Below are positions 23,958-32,580 of a stretch of DNA of 64,000 nucleotides, piece by piece. Position 1 is the stretch's first letter, and the number at the start of each line of letters is the position of its first letter. Position numbers and translations under genes: made by a program. The notes under the pieces are model-generated. The model did not search any database and was not told where the DNA came from. It worked only from the letters and a program-made list of their open reading frames with translations. The DNA lies in the NCBI RefSeq assembly GCF_003028855.1, contig NZ_CP028324.1, positions 2,790,001-2,854,000 of the forward strand, given 5' to 3'. Origin of the DNA: Pseudoduganella armeniaca (lineage in GTDB: Bacteria > Pseudomonadota > Gammaproteobacteria > Burkholderiales > Burkholderiaceae_D).

Positions 23958-26522
23958 TTGAACCAGACTACCCATATCATTCCCAGCCGCGAGGACATCC
24001 TCGCTCTCTTCCGCAGCGCCAACGCGCCGCTCGACCTGCGCACGGTCGCCATGTCGCTGGACGTCAAGCCCGAATCGCACGCCGTGCTGACGCGCCGCCT
24101 GTCCGCGATGGAGCGCGACGGCCAGATCCGTTCGGACAGCGGCGGCTTCTACGTGCTGGCGGATCATTCCGGCTTCGTGGCCGGCCGGGTCAGCGCCCAC
24201 CGCGACGGCTTCGGCTTCGTCATCCCCGATGAGCCGGGCGACGACCTGTTCCTGACCGAGCGCGAGATGCAGAAAGTCCTGCACGGCGACAAGGTACTGG
24301 CGAAAGTGACGGGCTTCGATCGGCGCGGCCGTCCCGAGGGGACGATCGTCGAAGTGGTCGAGCGCGGCAACACCCATATCATCGGCCGCCTGATCAAGGA
24401 TAACGGCGTGTGGATCGTGGCGCCCGAAGACAAGCGCATCGGCCAGGACATCCTGCTGGCCGGCTCGCCGGGCAAGGCCAAGAGCGGCCAGATCGTCAGC
24501 GTCGAACTGACCGAGCAGCCGGGCCGCTTCAAGCAGCCGGTCGGCCGCATCGTCGAGGTGCTGGGCGACATGGACGATCCCGGCATGGAGATCGAAATCG
24601 CCGTGCGCAAGTTCGGCGTGCCGCATGTGTTCTCGGATGCCGCCGTCAAGCAGGCGGGCAAGCTGCCGGACGTGGTGCGCGAAGCCGACTGGGGCGAGCG
24701 CGTCGACCTGCGCGACGTGCCGCTGGTGACGATCGACGGCGAGGACGCGCGCGACTTCGACGACGCGGTCTACTGCGAACCCGTCAAGATCGGCCGTACC
24801 AAGGCGTTCCGCCTGATCGTCGCGATCGCCGATGTCAGCCACTACGTGAAGCCGAACGACGCGCTCGACGCCGACGCGCTGGAGCGCAGCACCTCCGTCT
24901 ACTTCCCGCGCCGGGTCATTCCGATGCTGCCGGAGAAGCTGTCGAACGGCCTGTGCTCGCTCAATCCCGCGGTGGACCGGCTGACGCTGGTGTGCGATGC
25001 CGTCATCACGGCTGCCGGCGAGATCAAGGCCTACCAGTTCTATCCGGCCGTGATCCACTCGGCCGCGCGCATGACGTACACGGAAGTGGCCGCGATCCTG
25101 GGCAACACCAAGGGGCCGGAAGCGGCGAAGAAGCCGTATATCGTGCCGCACCTGCAGAACCTGTATGACGTCTACCATGCGCTCTTGAAGGCGCGCCTGG
25201 AGCGCGGCGCGATCGACTTCGAGACGACCGAGACGTACATCGTCTGCAACCCGGCCGGCAAGATCGAGAAGATCGTGCCCCGTTCGCGCAACGACGCGCA
25301 CAAGCTGATCGAGGAATGCATGCTGGCGGCGAACGTCTGCGCCGCCGACCTGCTGTTGCGCCACAAGCATCCGGGCACCTACCGCATCCACGCGGCGCCG
25401 ACCAAGGAAAAGCTGACGCAGGTGCGCGAGTTCCTGAAGCAGGTCGGCCTGTCGCTGGGCGGCGGCGATACGCCGGCCGCGCGCGACTACGCGGAGCTGA
25501 TGAAGAAGGTCAAGGAGCGTCCGGACGCCAACCTGCTGCAGACGATGCTGCTGCGCTCGATGCAGCAGGCCGTCTACAGCCCGGACAATATCGGCCACTT
25601 CGGCCTGGCGTACGAGGCCTATGCCCACTTCACCAGCCCGATCCGCCGCTATCCCGACCTGCTGACGCACCGCGCCATCAAGGCCATCCTGCAGGGCAAG
25701 AAGTACGAACCGAAGGTGGCCGACAAGAGCGTGTTGAATACCACGATCTCGAACGCCACGCGCCGCCAGCAATTGAAGGACAAGGCCGAGGGCAAGGAAC
25801 CGAAGCAGGCGCGCGACCTGACCGTGTGGGACGCGCTCGGCGTGCACTGCTCGGCCAACGAGCGCCGTGCCGACGAGGCCTCGCGCGACGTCGAGGCCTG
25901 GCTGAAGTGCTACTTCATGCAGGACAAGCTGGGCGAGGAGTTCACCGGCATCATCACCGGCGTCACCACGTTCGGCATCTTCGTGCAGCTGGACCAGCTG
26001 TTCGTCGAGGGCCTGGTGCACATCACGGACCTGGGCGCCGACTACTTCCAGTACGACGACGCGCGCCACGAGCTGCGCGGCGAGCGCACCGGCAAGCGCT
26101 ACCAGCTGACCGACCGCGTCAACGTGCAGGTGGTGCGCGTGGACCTGGAGTCGCGCAAGATCGACCTGCGCCTGGCCGAGAGCGAAACGGCTGGCATGGG
26201 CGCCGCGCCCGCGCCGTCGAAAAAAGGCCGTGGCCGCGCCACGTTCGACGACGAAGTGGCGGAGGAGGTCGCGCCGCGCCGCGCCAAGGGGCGCGGCCGC
26301 AACGGCGACAAGCCGGGCAAGGCCGAGGCTTCCGGCCCGACCATCACGGTCCGCTATCCGGCACCGGCCGAGTTCGACGTGCCGCCACCGCGCAAGCCGA
26401 AGTCGCGCGCCAACGCCCCCGCCAGCCCCGGCACCAGCGCGGCCGCCACCAAGCGCGGCAAGTCCGCCACGGCGGCGTCGCCCCGGCCGAAGTCGCCCGC
26501 CAAGGGCAAGAAGAAGCGATGA
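23958..26522 (+). CDS. rnr: Ribonuclease R
   Basis: 3'-to-5' exoribonuclease of the RNB family that degrades structured RNA; 854 residues. Order: winged helix/OB_RNB near the N-terminus, cold-shock domains, catalytic RNB domain with DGEDARDFDDAVYCE (metal-binding aspartates), then AHFTSPIRRYPDLLTHR, and an S1 domain from about 665 (GIITGVTTFGIFVQLDQLF). The last 110 residues are a Lys/Arg/Ala/Pro-rich tail, as in other RNase R proteins where it aids RNA binding. Starts with TTG at 23958, the first start in frame that keeps MNQTTHIIPSREDIL. The next gene, rlmB, is the usual neighbour. Confidence 0.95.
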   Translation: MNQTTHIIPSREDILALFRSANAPLDLRTVAMSLDVKPESHAVLTRRLSAMERDGQIRSDSGGFYVLADHSGFVAGRVSAHRDGFGFVIPDEPGDDLFLTEREMQKVLHGDKVLAKVTGFDRRGRPEGTIVEVVERGNTHIIGRLIKDNGVWIVAPEDKRIGQDILLAGSPGKAKSGQIVSVELTEQPGRFKQPVGRIVEVLGDMDDPGMEIEIAVRKFGVPHVFSDAAVKQAGKLPDVVREADWGERVDLRDVPLVTIDGEDARDFDDAVYCEPVKIGRTKAFRLIVAIADVSHYVKPNDALDADALERSTSVYFPRRVIPMLPEKLSNGLCSLNPAVDRLTLVCDAVITAAGEIKAYQFYPAVIHSAARMTYTEVAAILGNTKGPEAAKKPYIVPHLQNLYDVYHALLKARLERGAIDFETTETYIVCNPAGKIEKIVPRSRNDAHKLIEECMLAANVCAADLLLRHKHPGTYRIHAAPTKEKLTQVREFLKQVGLSLGGGDTPAARDYAELMKKVKERPDANLLQTMLLRSMQQAVYSPDNIGHFGLAYEAYAHFTSPIRRYPDLLTHRAIKAILQGKKYEPKVADKSVLNTTISNATRRQQLKDKAEGKEPKQARDLTVWDALGVHCSANERRADEASRDVEAWLKCYFMQDKLGEEFTGIITGVTTFGIFVQLDQLFVEGLVHITDLGADYFQYDDARHELRGERTGKRYQLTDRVNVQVVRVDLESRKIDLRLAESETAGMGAAPAPSKKGRGRATFDDEVAEEVAPRRAKGRGRNGDKPGKAEASGPTITVRYPAPAEFDVPPPRKPKSRANAPASPGTSAAATKRGKSATAASPRPKSPAKGKKKR

Positions 26523-26623
26523 TGTAATATGTCGTCCGGCGCCGCGGTTCACCCGCGGCGCCGCGCTTGCGGCCATGCCGGCCGGCGCACTCCGCACAAC
26601 AGCTCCACAGAAGAACCAGCACC

Positions 26624-27370
26624 ATGTCCAAGAACAAAATGATTTTCGGCTTCCATGCCGTGACCTCGCGCCTGCGCCACGAAGCCTCGTCCGTGGAGGA
26701 GATCTTCGTCGATGCCGCGCGCGACGACCGCCGCATGAAAGACCTGATCACCAACGCCCGCGCGCTCGGCGTGCGCGTGATGCCGGTCGATTCGGCCCGC
26801 CTCGACAAGATCGTCGGCACCCGCCGCCACCAGGGCGTCATCGCGTTTGCCTCGCAACTGGCGCTGGCACGCAACCTGGACGAGCTGCTGGACGCGATCG
26901 ACGGCCCGCCGCTGCTGCTGGTACTGGACGGGATCACCGATCCGCACAACCTGGGCGCCTGCCTGCGCGTGGCCGACGGGGTCGGCGCGCACGCGGTGAT
27001 CGTGCCGAAGGACCGCGCCGTGGGCCTGAACGCCACCGCCGCGAAAGTGGCCAGCGGCGCCGCCGAGACGGTACCGTACATCACGGTGACGAACCTGGCG
27101 CGCACGCTGCGTGACCTGAAGGACCGCGACATCTGGCTGATCGGCACCTCCGACGATGGCGAGAAGGGCCTGTACGAAGCCGACTTCACGGGGCCGACGG
27201 CCTTGGTGATGGGCTCGGAAGGCGAGGGCATGCGCCGCCTGACGCGCGAGACGTGCGACGTGCTGGTCAGCATCCCGATGTTCGGTACCGTCGAGAGCCT
27301 GAACGTGTCCGTGGCTTCCGGCGTGTGCCTGTACGAGGCGCGGCGGCAGCGGATGGCCCGCGAGGGCTGA
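26624..27370 (+). CDS. rlmB: 23S rRNA (guanosine-2251-2'-O)-methyltransferase
   Basis: SpoU/TrmH-family enzyme that methylates the ribose of G2251 in 23S rRNA using S-adenosylmethionine; 248 residues. The N-terminal L30e-like substrate-binding domain begins KMIFGFHAVTSRLR. The SPOUT knot shows DGITDPHNLGACLR (motif 1), MGSEGEGMRRL (motif 2) and SLNVSVASGVCLYEA (motif 3). It starts at ATG 26624, about 100 bases after rnr, and is followed by a 50-base perfect palindrome. Confidence 0.95.
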   Translation: MSKNKMIFGFHAVTSRLRHEASSVEEIFVDAARDDRRMKDLITNARALGVRVMPVDSARLDKIVGTRRHQGVIAFASQLALARNLDELLDAIDGPPLLLVLDGITDPHNLGACLRVADGVGAHAVIVPKDRAVGLNATAAKVASGAAETVPYITVTNLARTLRDLKDRDIWLIGTSDDGEKGLYEADFTGPTALVMGSEGEGMRRLTRETCDVLVSIPMFGTVESLNVSVASGVCLYEARRQRMAREG

Positions 27371-27394
27371 CGAAGCAAGCCACCAGTAACCCGA

Positions 27395-27444
27395 GGGACA
27401 GGCACCGATCCTGGGGTCCCGACCCCAGGATCGGTGCCTGTCCC
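27395..27444. repeat. GACAGGCACC-family inverted repeat (perfect copy)
   Basis: Two perfect 24-base arms (27395-27418 and 27421-27444) around a 2-base centre. The outer part GGGACAGGCACC is the family core; the inner part GATCCTGGGGTC is not shared with the other copies yet is exactly self-complementary. It lies 25 bases after the rlmB stop and 20 bases before the cysE start. No T run follows. Confidence 0.95.
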
Positions 27445-27464
27445 CGGTGCTAATACCGCCAACC

Positions 27465-28214
27465 ATGTTCCATCACCTGCGCCAAGACATCCGCGCCATC
27501 CTCGAGCGCGATCCCGCCGCCCGCAATGCATGGACGGTGCTGACGTGCTACCCCGGCCTGCACGCGATCGTCGCGCACCGGCTGGCGCACTGGTGCTGGC
27601 ACCATCGCCTGAAGTGGCTGGGCCGTTACACCAGCTACCTGGCGCGCATCGTCACGGGCATCGAGATCCATCCCGGCGCCGTGGTCGGCCGGCGCGTCTT
27701 CATCGACCACGGCTTCGGTGTCGTTGTCGGGGAAACCGCCGTCATCGGCGACGATTGCACGATCTACCAGGGCGTCACACTGGGCGGCACGTCGCTGGCG
27801 GCGGGGCACAAGCGTCACCCGACCCTGGAGCGCGGCGTGATCGTCGGCGCCGGTGCCAAGGTGCTCGGCAGTTTCACGGTGGGCGAGTATGCCAAGGTCG
27901 GCTCCAACGCCGTGCTGCTCAAGCCCGTGCCGGCCGGCGCCACCGCCGTCGGCAACCCGGCCCGTATCGTCAGCCGCGAGCAGCAGGCGGCGGAAGGGCG
28001 GCCGGCCGGGCACGCTTTCGCGGCGTATGGCGTGACGCCGAACGGCACCGATCCGCTGTCGAAGGCGCTGCAGGGACTGATCGCACAGAGCACGGCGCAG
28101 GAAGAACAGATCGCGCGCATCGTCGCGTTGCTGCAGGAACGCGGCATCGACTGCGCCGCGGTCACGGCGGCGGGCCGGGACGACGCGGCCCGACTGAACA
28201 AGCTGGTAGATTGA
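27465..28214 (+). CDS. cysE: Serine O-acetyltransferase
   Basis: Transfers acetyl from acetyl-CoA to L-serine, the first step of cysteine synthesis; 249 residues. The helical N-terminal part (RQDIRAILERDPAARN) leads into left-handed parallel beta-helix hexapeptides, with the catalytic DHGFGVVVGETAVIGDD and the Gly-rich turn VTLGGTSL. The C-terminal end is longer than in E. coli CysE and ends in a helical tail. ATG at 27465, soon after the palindrome. Confidence 0.92.
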   Translation: MFHHLRQDIRAILERDPAARNAWTVLTCYPGLHAIVAHRLAHWCWHHRLKWLGRYTSYLARIVTGIEIHPGAVVGRRVFIDHGFGVVVGETAVIGDDCTIYQGVTLGGTSLAAGHKRHPTLERGVIVGAGAKVLGSFTVGEYAKVGSNAVLLKPVPAGATAVGNPARIVSREQQAAEGRPAGHAFAAYGVTPNGTDPLSKALQGLIAQSTAQEEQIARIVALLQERGIDCAAVTAAGRDDAARLNKLVD

Positions 28215-28229
28215 GGATCGAGGAAAGAG

Positions 28230-28901
28230 ATGAGCGACGACGCAGACGTACTGGACCCCTTTGAAATCCGCGTGCTGGCCGTGCTGGCCGAGAAGGAAGC
28301 GCTGACGCCGGATAATTACCCGATGTCGCTGAACGCGATCACCAACGGCTGCAACCAGCTGTCCAGCCGCGATCCTGTCATGCAGATTTCGGAAGACACG
28401 GTGGCCGACGTGCTGAACCGCCTGGCCGGGCGCCGCCTCGTCAATGCCGTCACGGCGGCCGGCGCGCGCGTGACGAAATACGAGCACCGCATGCGCATCA
28501 AGTGGACGCTGGAGCAGGACAAGCTGGCGATCCTGACGGTGCTGATGCTGCGCGGTCACCAGACGGCGGGCGAAATCCGCACCCGCACGGGGCGTCTGCA
28601 CGAGTTCAAGTCGGTCGCGGACGTGGAAGCGGGCCTGCAATTCCTGATCGACAAATACCCGCCGCTGGTGGCCAAGCTGGCGCTGGCGCCGGGCACCAAG
28701 GAACCGCGCTACGGCCAGCTGCTGGGCGGCGCGGCCGAACTGGCGCGCGAGGAGGCGGGCTACGGCACGTCATCCGTGGCGCCGGGCGGCGCTTCGCGCG
28801 GCGACCGCGTCGCCCAGCTGGAGCTGGAAGTGCAGCAGCTGCGCGCCGACTACGCGGCGCTGGCCGCGCAGTTCGAGGAATTCAAGAAGCAGTTCGAGTA
28901 G
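28230..28901 (+). CDS. YceH-like UPF0502 (DUF480) protein
   Basis: Soluble protein of 223 residues. The N-terminal half carries two winged-helix units with the family signature VLAVLAEKEALTPDNYPMSL and NGCNQLSSRDPVM. The C-terminal part is a predicted coiled coil (VAQLELEVQQLRADYAAL). Its role is not established; E. coli YceH has been linked to motility and regulation only weakly. It follows cysE by 15 bases with GAGGAAAGAG ahead of the ATG. Confidence 0.88.
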   Translation: MSDDADVLDPFEIRVLAVLAEKEALTPDNYPMSLNAITNGCNQLSSRDPVMQISEDTVADVLNRLAGRRLVNAVTAAGARVTKYEHRMRIKWTLEQDKLAILTVLMLRGHQTAGEIRTRTGRLHEFKSVADVEAGLQFLIDKYPPLVAKLALAPGTKEPRYGQLLGGAAELAREEAGYGTSSVAPGGASRGDRVAQLELEVQQLRADYAALAAQFEEFKKQFE

Positions 28902-28914
28902 TCGCCACGACGTC

Positions 28915-29451
28915 TCAGGCGGCGATCGGAATCGACGGCTGCGGCGCCGGGCCAGGTCCTGGTGTACCAGCCGCCGCCAGCGCGCGCAGTTCGGCCAGGC
29001 CCGCCTCCAGGTCGAACGGCTCGTCGCGCAGCAGCGCGCCGATCAGTTGAATCGACAAGGTCAGCGCCGCGTTGGCGACGGTGCCGCAGCGGAACGGCAG
29101 GATCAGGCGGTAGCGCCCGTTCATCTTCGGCACACGGCCGACGAATCCCACCATCACCTCGTCGCCGGTCAGGCGGTGCAACTCGATGGCGACGCTCTGG
29201 ATCAGACGCGCCAGCTGCAGGCCCTGGCAGGGCGCGTCCGGTTGCTCCGGCACGACTTCGTCGCCGACGATGCCGATCAGGCTGCGGCCGCGCCGCAGGC
29301 CGGGCAGCACCTTCGCCAGCCGTTCGCGCAATTGCGCCATCGTGGCTTCGCATGCCGGGGCAGGGTGGCCCAGGTCGAGAATACTCAGCAGGCAGGGTTC
29401 CGTGCTGTAGCGGTTGGCACTGTCCAGGTAACGTTGGTCGACAATGTTCAT
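28915..29451 (-). CDS. Stand-alone protein resembling the N-terminal domain of cyanophycin synthetase
   Basis: Soluble protein of 178 residues. The pieces NRYSTEPCLLSILDLG, LRERLAKVLPGL, LARLIQSVAIELHRLTGD and DEPFDLEAGLAELRAL follow in order the N-terminal domain of cyanophycin synthetase CphA, but the ATP-grasp and ligase parts are missing and no such genes adjoin. In CphA this domain contributes to polymer binding. The ATG at 29451 has GAGGA 6 bases upstream, so the short length is a true gene boundary. The assignment is by remembered pattern and needs a profile search. Confidence 0.6.
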   Translation of the reverse strand: MNIVDQRYLDSANRYSTEPCLLSILDLGHPAPACEATMAQLRERLAKVLPGLRRGRSLIGIVGDEVVPEQPDAPCQGLQLARLIQSVAIELHRLTGDEVMVGFVGRVPKMNGRYRLILPFRCGTVANAALTLSIQLIGALLRDEPFDLEAGLAELRALAAAGTPGPGPAPQPSIPIAA

Positions 29452-29604
29452 GGTCATCCTCAAAAAAAGCTGCCAACGCAAGCCCTGGGGGTAAGCAGGG
29501 CGTGGCGCTGGCGGAATGATGACATTATCCTAAGCTTTTTCCTAGTCTGCCATCGGTACACCGCCAGAGACGGTGTAAGAAAAACCTTACACTGCTGAGC
29601 TGGC

Positions 29605-30585
29605 TCAGCCCTCTTCGCGGCGGCGGCGCAACCAGATCGCCACGCCGATCATCGCGGCACCCGCAATGGCGCCCAACCACAGGTTCGGCGTACCCAGCGT
29701 GGCCCAGGATTGGCTGAAGATGGTGTCCACCACCCCATGGATCTGGCGCGCACTCTCGGCGCCGCGACCGGCGCTTTCGACCGGTGCCCGCAGCGCGCCG
29801 CTGGCAAACCAGGAGCCGGGTACGACGCTGACCAGCAGCCGGCTGATCACGTTGGAGAACAGCCATTCCATGTCCAGGGCGAGGCCGAACACCTTGGTGG
29901 CCCAGGCCAGCAGCGCTGCCGACAGCAGTGGCGTGCCAACGGCCCACACGAACACCTTCGAACGCGCCCAGCTCGACACCATCAGCAGCCAGCCGACCGT
30001 CGGCAGCGCCCACAGCATATACACAGGCAGCAGCGAGACCACCTTCAGGGGCGTCAACCAGAAGCGTCCGGAGGAGAGCAGCAGCGGGAACACGTTGGTG
30101 CCCTTCATTGCCAGCACACCCATCCCGAGCAGCGTGATCACCAGCGCGGTCGCCAGCGCCAGCACGACGACGCCGAGCGGCACCAGCAGCAGCGCCAGCA
30201 GCGCCTTCGACAACACCGTCGCCGTGTCCGACACGGGCAGCGACTTCCAGAACAGCAGGCTGCGGTCGCGTCGTTCGTCGTACAGGGCGCCCAGGCTATA
30301 GAAGAAGACGATGAACGCCAGCGTCACGTACAGCGGCGCGGTCGCCAACGGGTAGGTGCCCGATACCGCCTCGACCAGGGCCTCCTGGTGGCGCTGGCCC
30401 ATGATGACGGTGACGCCGCCGGCGCGGCCCTCCGCCATGTCCAGGTGGATTTCCGCGTTGCGGCCCTTGATCGCCACGGCCAGCGTGACGACCAGCATCA
30501 GCGCGGCGATCGCCAGCGGCACCCAGACCAGCATGCCCTTGTGCTCCCAGTATTCGCGCCGGATCAGCCATTGCATCGTTTTCAT
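29605..30585 (-). CDS. ABC-2 type transporter permease
   Basis: Membrane subunit of 326 residues with six or more hydrophobic segments (WVPLAIAALMLVVTLAVAI, VTLAFIVFFYSLGALY, and four in the second half). DERRDRSLLFWKSLPVSD is the typical cytoplasmic loop of ABC-2 permeases. The start overlaps the ATPase stop by ATGA. Together with the ATPase and the YtrA-type regulator this is an exporter of unknown substrate; in Bacillus the similar ytr genes respond to cell-wall antibiotics. Confidence 0.9.
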   Translation of the reverse strand: MKTMQWLIRREYWEHKGMLVWVPLAIAALMLVVTLAVAIKGRNAEIHLDMAEGRAGGVTVIMGQRHQEALVEAVSGTYPLATAPLYVTLAFIVFFYSLGALYDERRDRSLLFWKSLPVSDTATVLSKALLALLLVPLGVVVLALATALVITLLGMGVLAMKGTNVFPLLLSSGRFWLTPLKVVSLLPVYMLWALPTVGWLLMVSSWARSKVFVWAVGTPLLSAALLAWATKVFGLALDMEWLFSNVISRLLVSVVPGSWFASGALRAPVESAGRGAESARQIHGVVDTIFSQSWATLGTPNLWLGAIAGAAMIGVAIWLRRRREEG

Positions 30586-31439
30586 TCGTAGGTCCCTTTC
30601 ATGCTGGCGACGAACAGGTCGGCCACGCTGGGCGTGCGCAGTTCGCCAAGGTGTTGGAGTTGCTGGCGCGGCACGCCGTCGAACAGCATCACCGGCTTGC
30701 CGAACACGGTGCGTTGGGTCATCGGCTGCAGCGCGTTGGCCGCCGCGGCCTGGTGCGGTTCCACCATCACTTCGGTGTAGCGTTCGCCGATTTCGTCCAT
30801 CGACGCAGCCAGGGTGATGCGCCCGTCGCGGATGAACAGCAGGTCGGTCAGGATGTGCTCCACTTCCTCGATCTGGTGCGTCGTGATGACGATGGTCTTG
30901 TTCTCGTCGAAGTAGTCTTCCAGCAGGTGCTGGTAGAACTGCTTGCGGTACAGGATGTCCAGGCCGAGCGTCGGTTCGTCCAGCACCAGCAGCTTGGCGT
31001 CGATGGCCATCACGAGCGCCAGGTGCAGCTGCACGATCATGCCCTTCGACATGGCCTTGACGCGCATATTGGGCGCCAGCTTGGTATTGGCGATGTAGCG
31101 CTCGGCCTTGCTGCGGTCGAAGCGTGGATGCACACCCGCGACGAAGTCGATCGCGTCCTTCACCTTCAGCCAGCGCGGCAGGATGGCCACGTCGGCGATG
31201 AAGCAGACCTCGTTCATCAGCTCGTCGCGCTGCTGGCGCGGGTCCATGCCCAGCACGGTCAGCTCGCCTTCGAAGCGGCACAGGCCGAGGATGGCCTTCA
31301 GGGTCGTGGTCTTGCCCGAGCCGTTCGGGCCGATCAGGCCGACGATGCGGCCGGGCTGGACGTCGAACGAGGTGCCGTCCAGCGCCGCCTGCTTGCCATA
31401 GCGCTTGACCAGGTTGCGGGCACTGATGACGGCGCTCAT
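30582..31439 (-). CDS. ABC transporter ATP-binding protein
   Basis: Cytoplasmic ATPase of 285 residues. Walker A is GPNGSGKTTTLKA, the signature region is AMSKGMIVQLHLAL (a degenerate LSGGQ, as is usual in YtrB-like proteins), Walker B is LLVLDEPTLGLD and the switch histidine is in ITTHQIEE. About 60 residues follow the core. Its start overlaps the GntR stop and its stop overlaps the permease start, so all three genes are coupled. Confidence 0.93.
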   Translation of the reverse strand: MSAVISARNLVKRYGKQAALDGTSFDVQPGRIVGLIGPNGSGKTTTLKAILGLCRFEGELTVLGMDPRQQRDELMNEVCFIADVAILPRWLKVKDAIDFVAGVHPRFDRSKAERYIANTKLAPNMRVKAMSKGMIVQLHLALVMAIDAKLLVLDEPTLGLDILYRKQFYQHLLEDYFDENKTIVITTHQIEEVEHILTDLLFIRDGRITLAASMDEIGERYTEVMVEPHQAAAANALQPMTQRTVFGKPVMLFDGVPRQQLQHLGELRTPSVADLFVASMKGTYE

Positions 31440-31810
31440 GACGCGCTCCCGGATGCGGCCGGGCTGGCGGCGCTGGCGCGCAACAGCTGCTCGACGTCCA
31501 GGCCGAGCCGGCGAATGCGTTCCACCATCGCCGGCCACTCCTCCCGCACGAAGCGTTCACGTTCGCTGGCCAGCAGTTTTTCGACAGCCCCTTCGGTAAC
31601 GTACATGCCTATTCCCCTTCTTTTTTCCACCAACGTTTCGTCGACGAGTTCCTGGTAAGCCTTGGAGACGGTAATTGGGTTGAGCTGGAAGTCGGCCGCG
31701 ACCTGCCGCACGGAGGGCAGGGCGTCGCCGGGCTTCAGCGCGCCGTCGAGCATCATGCCGATCACCCGCTCCTTCAGCTGGCGGTAGATCGGCGTCTTGT
31801 CATTCCACAT
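31436..31810 (-). CDS. GntR/YtrA-family transcriptional regulator
   Basis: Repressor of 124 residues. A winged helix-turn-helix covers about 1-75 (IYRQLKERVIGMMLDGALKP, then LPSVRQVAADFQLNPITVSK). Only a short helical dimerisation tail follows, which is the YtrA subfamily form. GGAGGA lies about 9 bases before the ATG at 31810. It is the first gene of the ABC exporter operon, and a strong inverted repeat 35 bases upstream is its probable autoregulatory operator. Confidence 0.92.
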   Translation of the reverse strand: MWNDKTPIYRQLKERVIGMMLDGALKPGDALPSVRQVAADFQLNPITVSKAYQELVDETLVEKRRGIGMYVTEGAVEKLLASERERFVREEWPAMVERIRRLGLDVEQLLRASAASPAASGSAS

Positions 31811-31844
31811 ACATGGTTCCTCCAGTGGTAGTGATCTAATGGAC

Positions 31845-31870
31845 TGGTGTTGTAGTGAACTATAACACCA
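31845..31870. promoter_or_regulatory. Operator of the GntR/YtrA-regulated ABC operon
   Basis: A 26-base imperfect palindrome with outer arms TGGTGTT (31845-31851) and AACACCA (31864-31870) and inner TAGT/ACTA. Eleven of the 13 arm positions pair. It lies 35 bases before the regulator ATG. Read toward the operon it contains TTATAG, a possible -10. Confidence 0.75.
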
Positions 31871-32580
31871 TTTCCGGCCATGTCCAGCGATTTTTGGGGC
31901 CAGCGCGATACGCGGCTGCCTGTCAGATCTATCAGGTAGGCTGGCGGAAAGTCCTCATGAGGGATAACGCGTCAAGATCGCGCAGCCGGCGACGCCGCTC
32001 CTGCAATGATGCAGCAAGAAAAGACGATGGCATCCAGCGCTGAAATAAAGTGGCTTCGCGACGAGCGCTTCCGACCCTGGTGGCTTGCATCGAACTAGCA
32101 GACCGCCCGTAACGGCGGGCGCTATCGCGATGACATCGAGATATGTGTAAAAATGATGCCAGATATTTATCTATCCGATTTCTTGGTACGCGATCGCGCA
32201 ATACCTGCATATAAAATATTGGTATGCCGATAATCGGGAAATTAATATATCCGACGTGGAACTGATATTTCACTTAAGCTATTGTAACGTAATATTGCGC
32301 TATCTTCGCGAGCAGAAAAACGCGTGTTATATTGAGCTTACCGATGTCGCACAGGTTACCGCCGATCAGGCACTTCGTTGACGCAGCTCATCGCACCGCT
32401 CATTGTCCATTTGTCCTGGATGAGCGATGATGAAATGCTTCATGCTCACCCGCCGGCACAGCATCCGGCCTTACTGGTAACGCGTCGTCGGCAATTCCGT
32501 ACTCGCCAACGTTTCCCTGGATATTCCGAGGGAAAGCGCACTGGCGCGTGACTGATAACCTTCATTAGCCACGTCAAATC
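31871..32580. other. Long intergenic region before the SulP-carbonic anhydrase gene
   Basis: About 700 bases without a supportable gene. A minus-strand frame at 31932-32273 has no ribosome binding site, no domain and a composition unlike its neighbours. The part from about 32140 to 32340 is strikingly AT-rich for this genome. The region should hold the promoter of the gene at 32581; its length leaves room for regulation or an unrecognised small RNA, but I see no clear terminator or structured element. Confidence 0.5.

Noticed and set aside
23904..26597. Long minus-strand frame opposite rnr
   Set aside because: It is an antisense shadow of the GC-rich rnr gene: His/Arg/Val-rich, no domain, no ribosome binding site, whereas the plus strand encodes a complete RNase R.
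27034..27370. Possible promoter boxes inside rlmB for cysE
   Set aside because: Only weak partial matches to -35 and -10; nothing better than chance.
31932..32273. 113-codon minus-strand frame before the SulP gene
   Set aside because: Lies in mixed AT-rich and GC-rich non-coding DNA, no ribosome binding site, no plausible fold or family.
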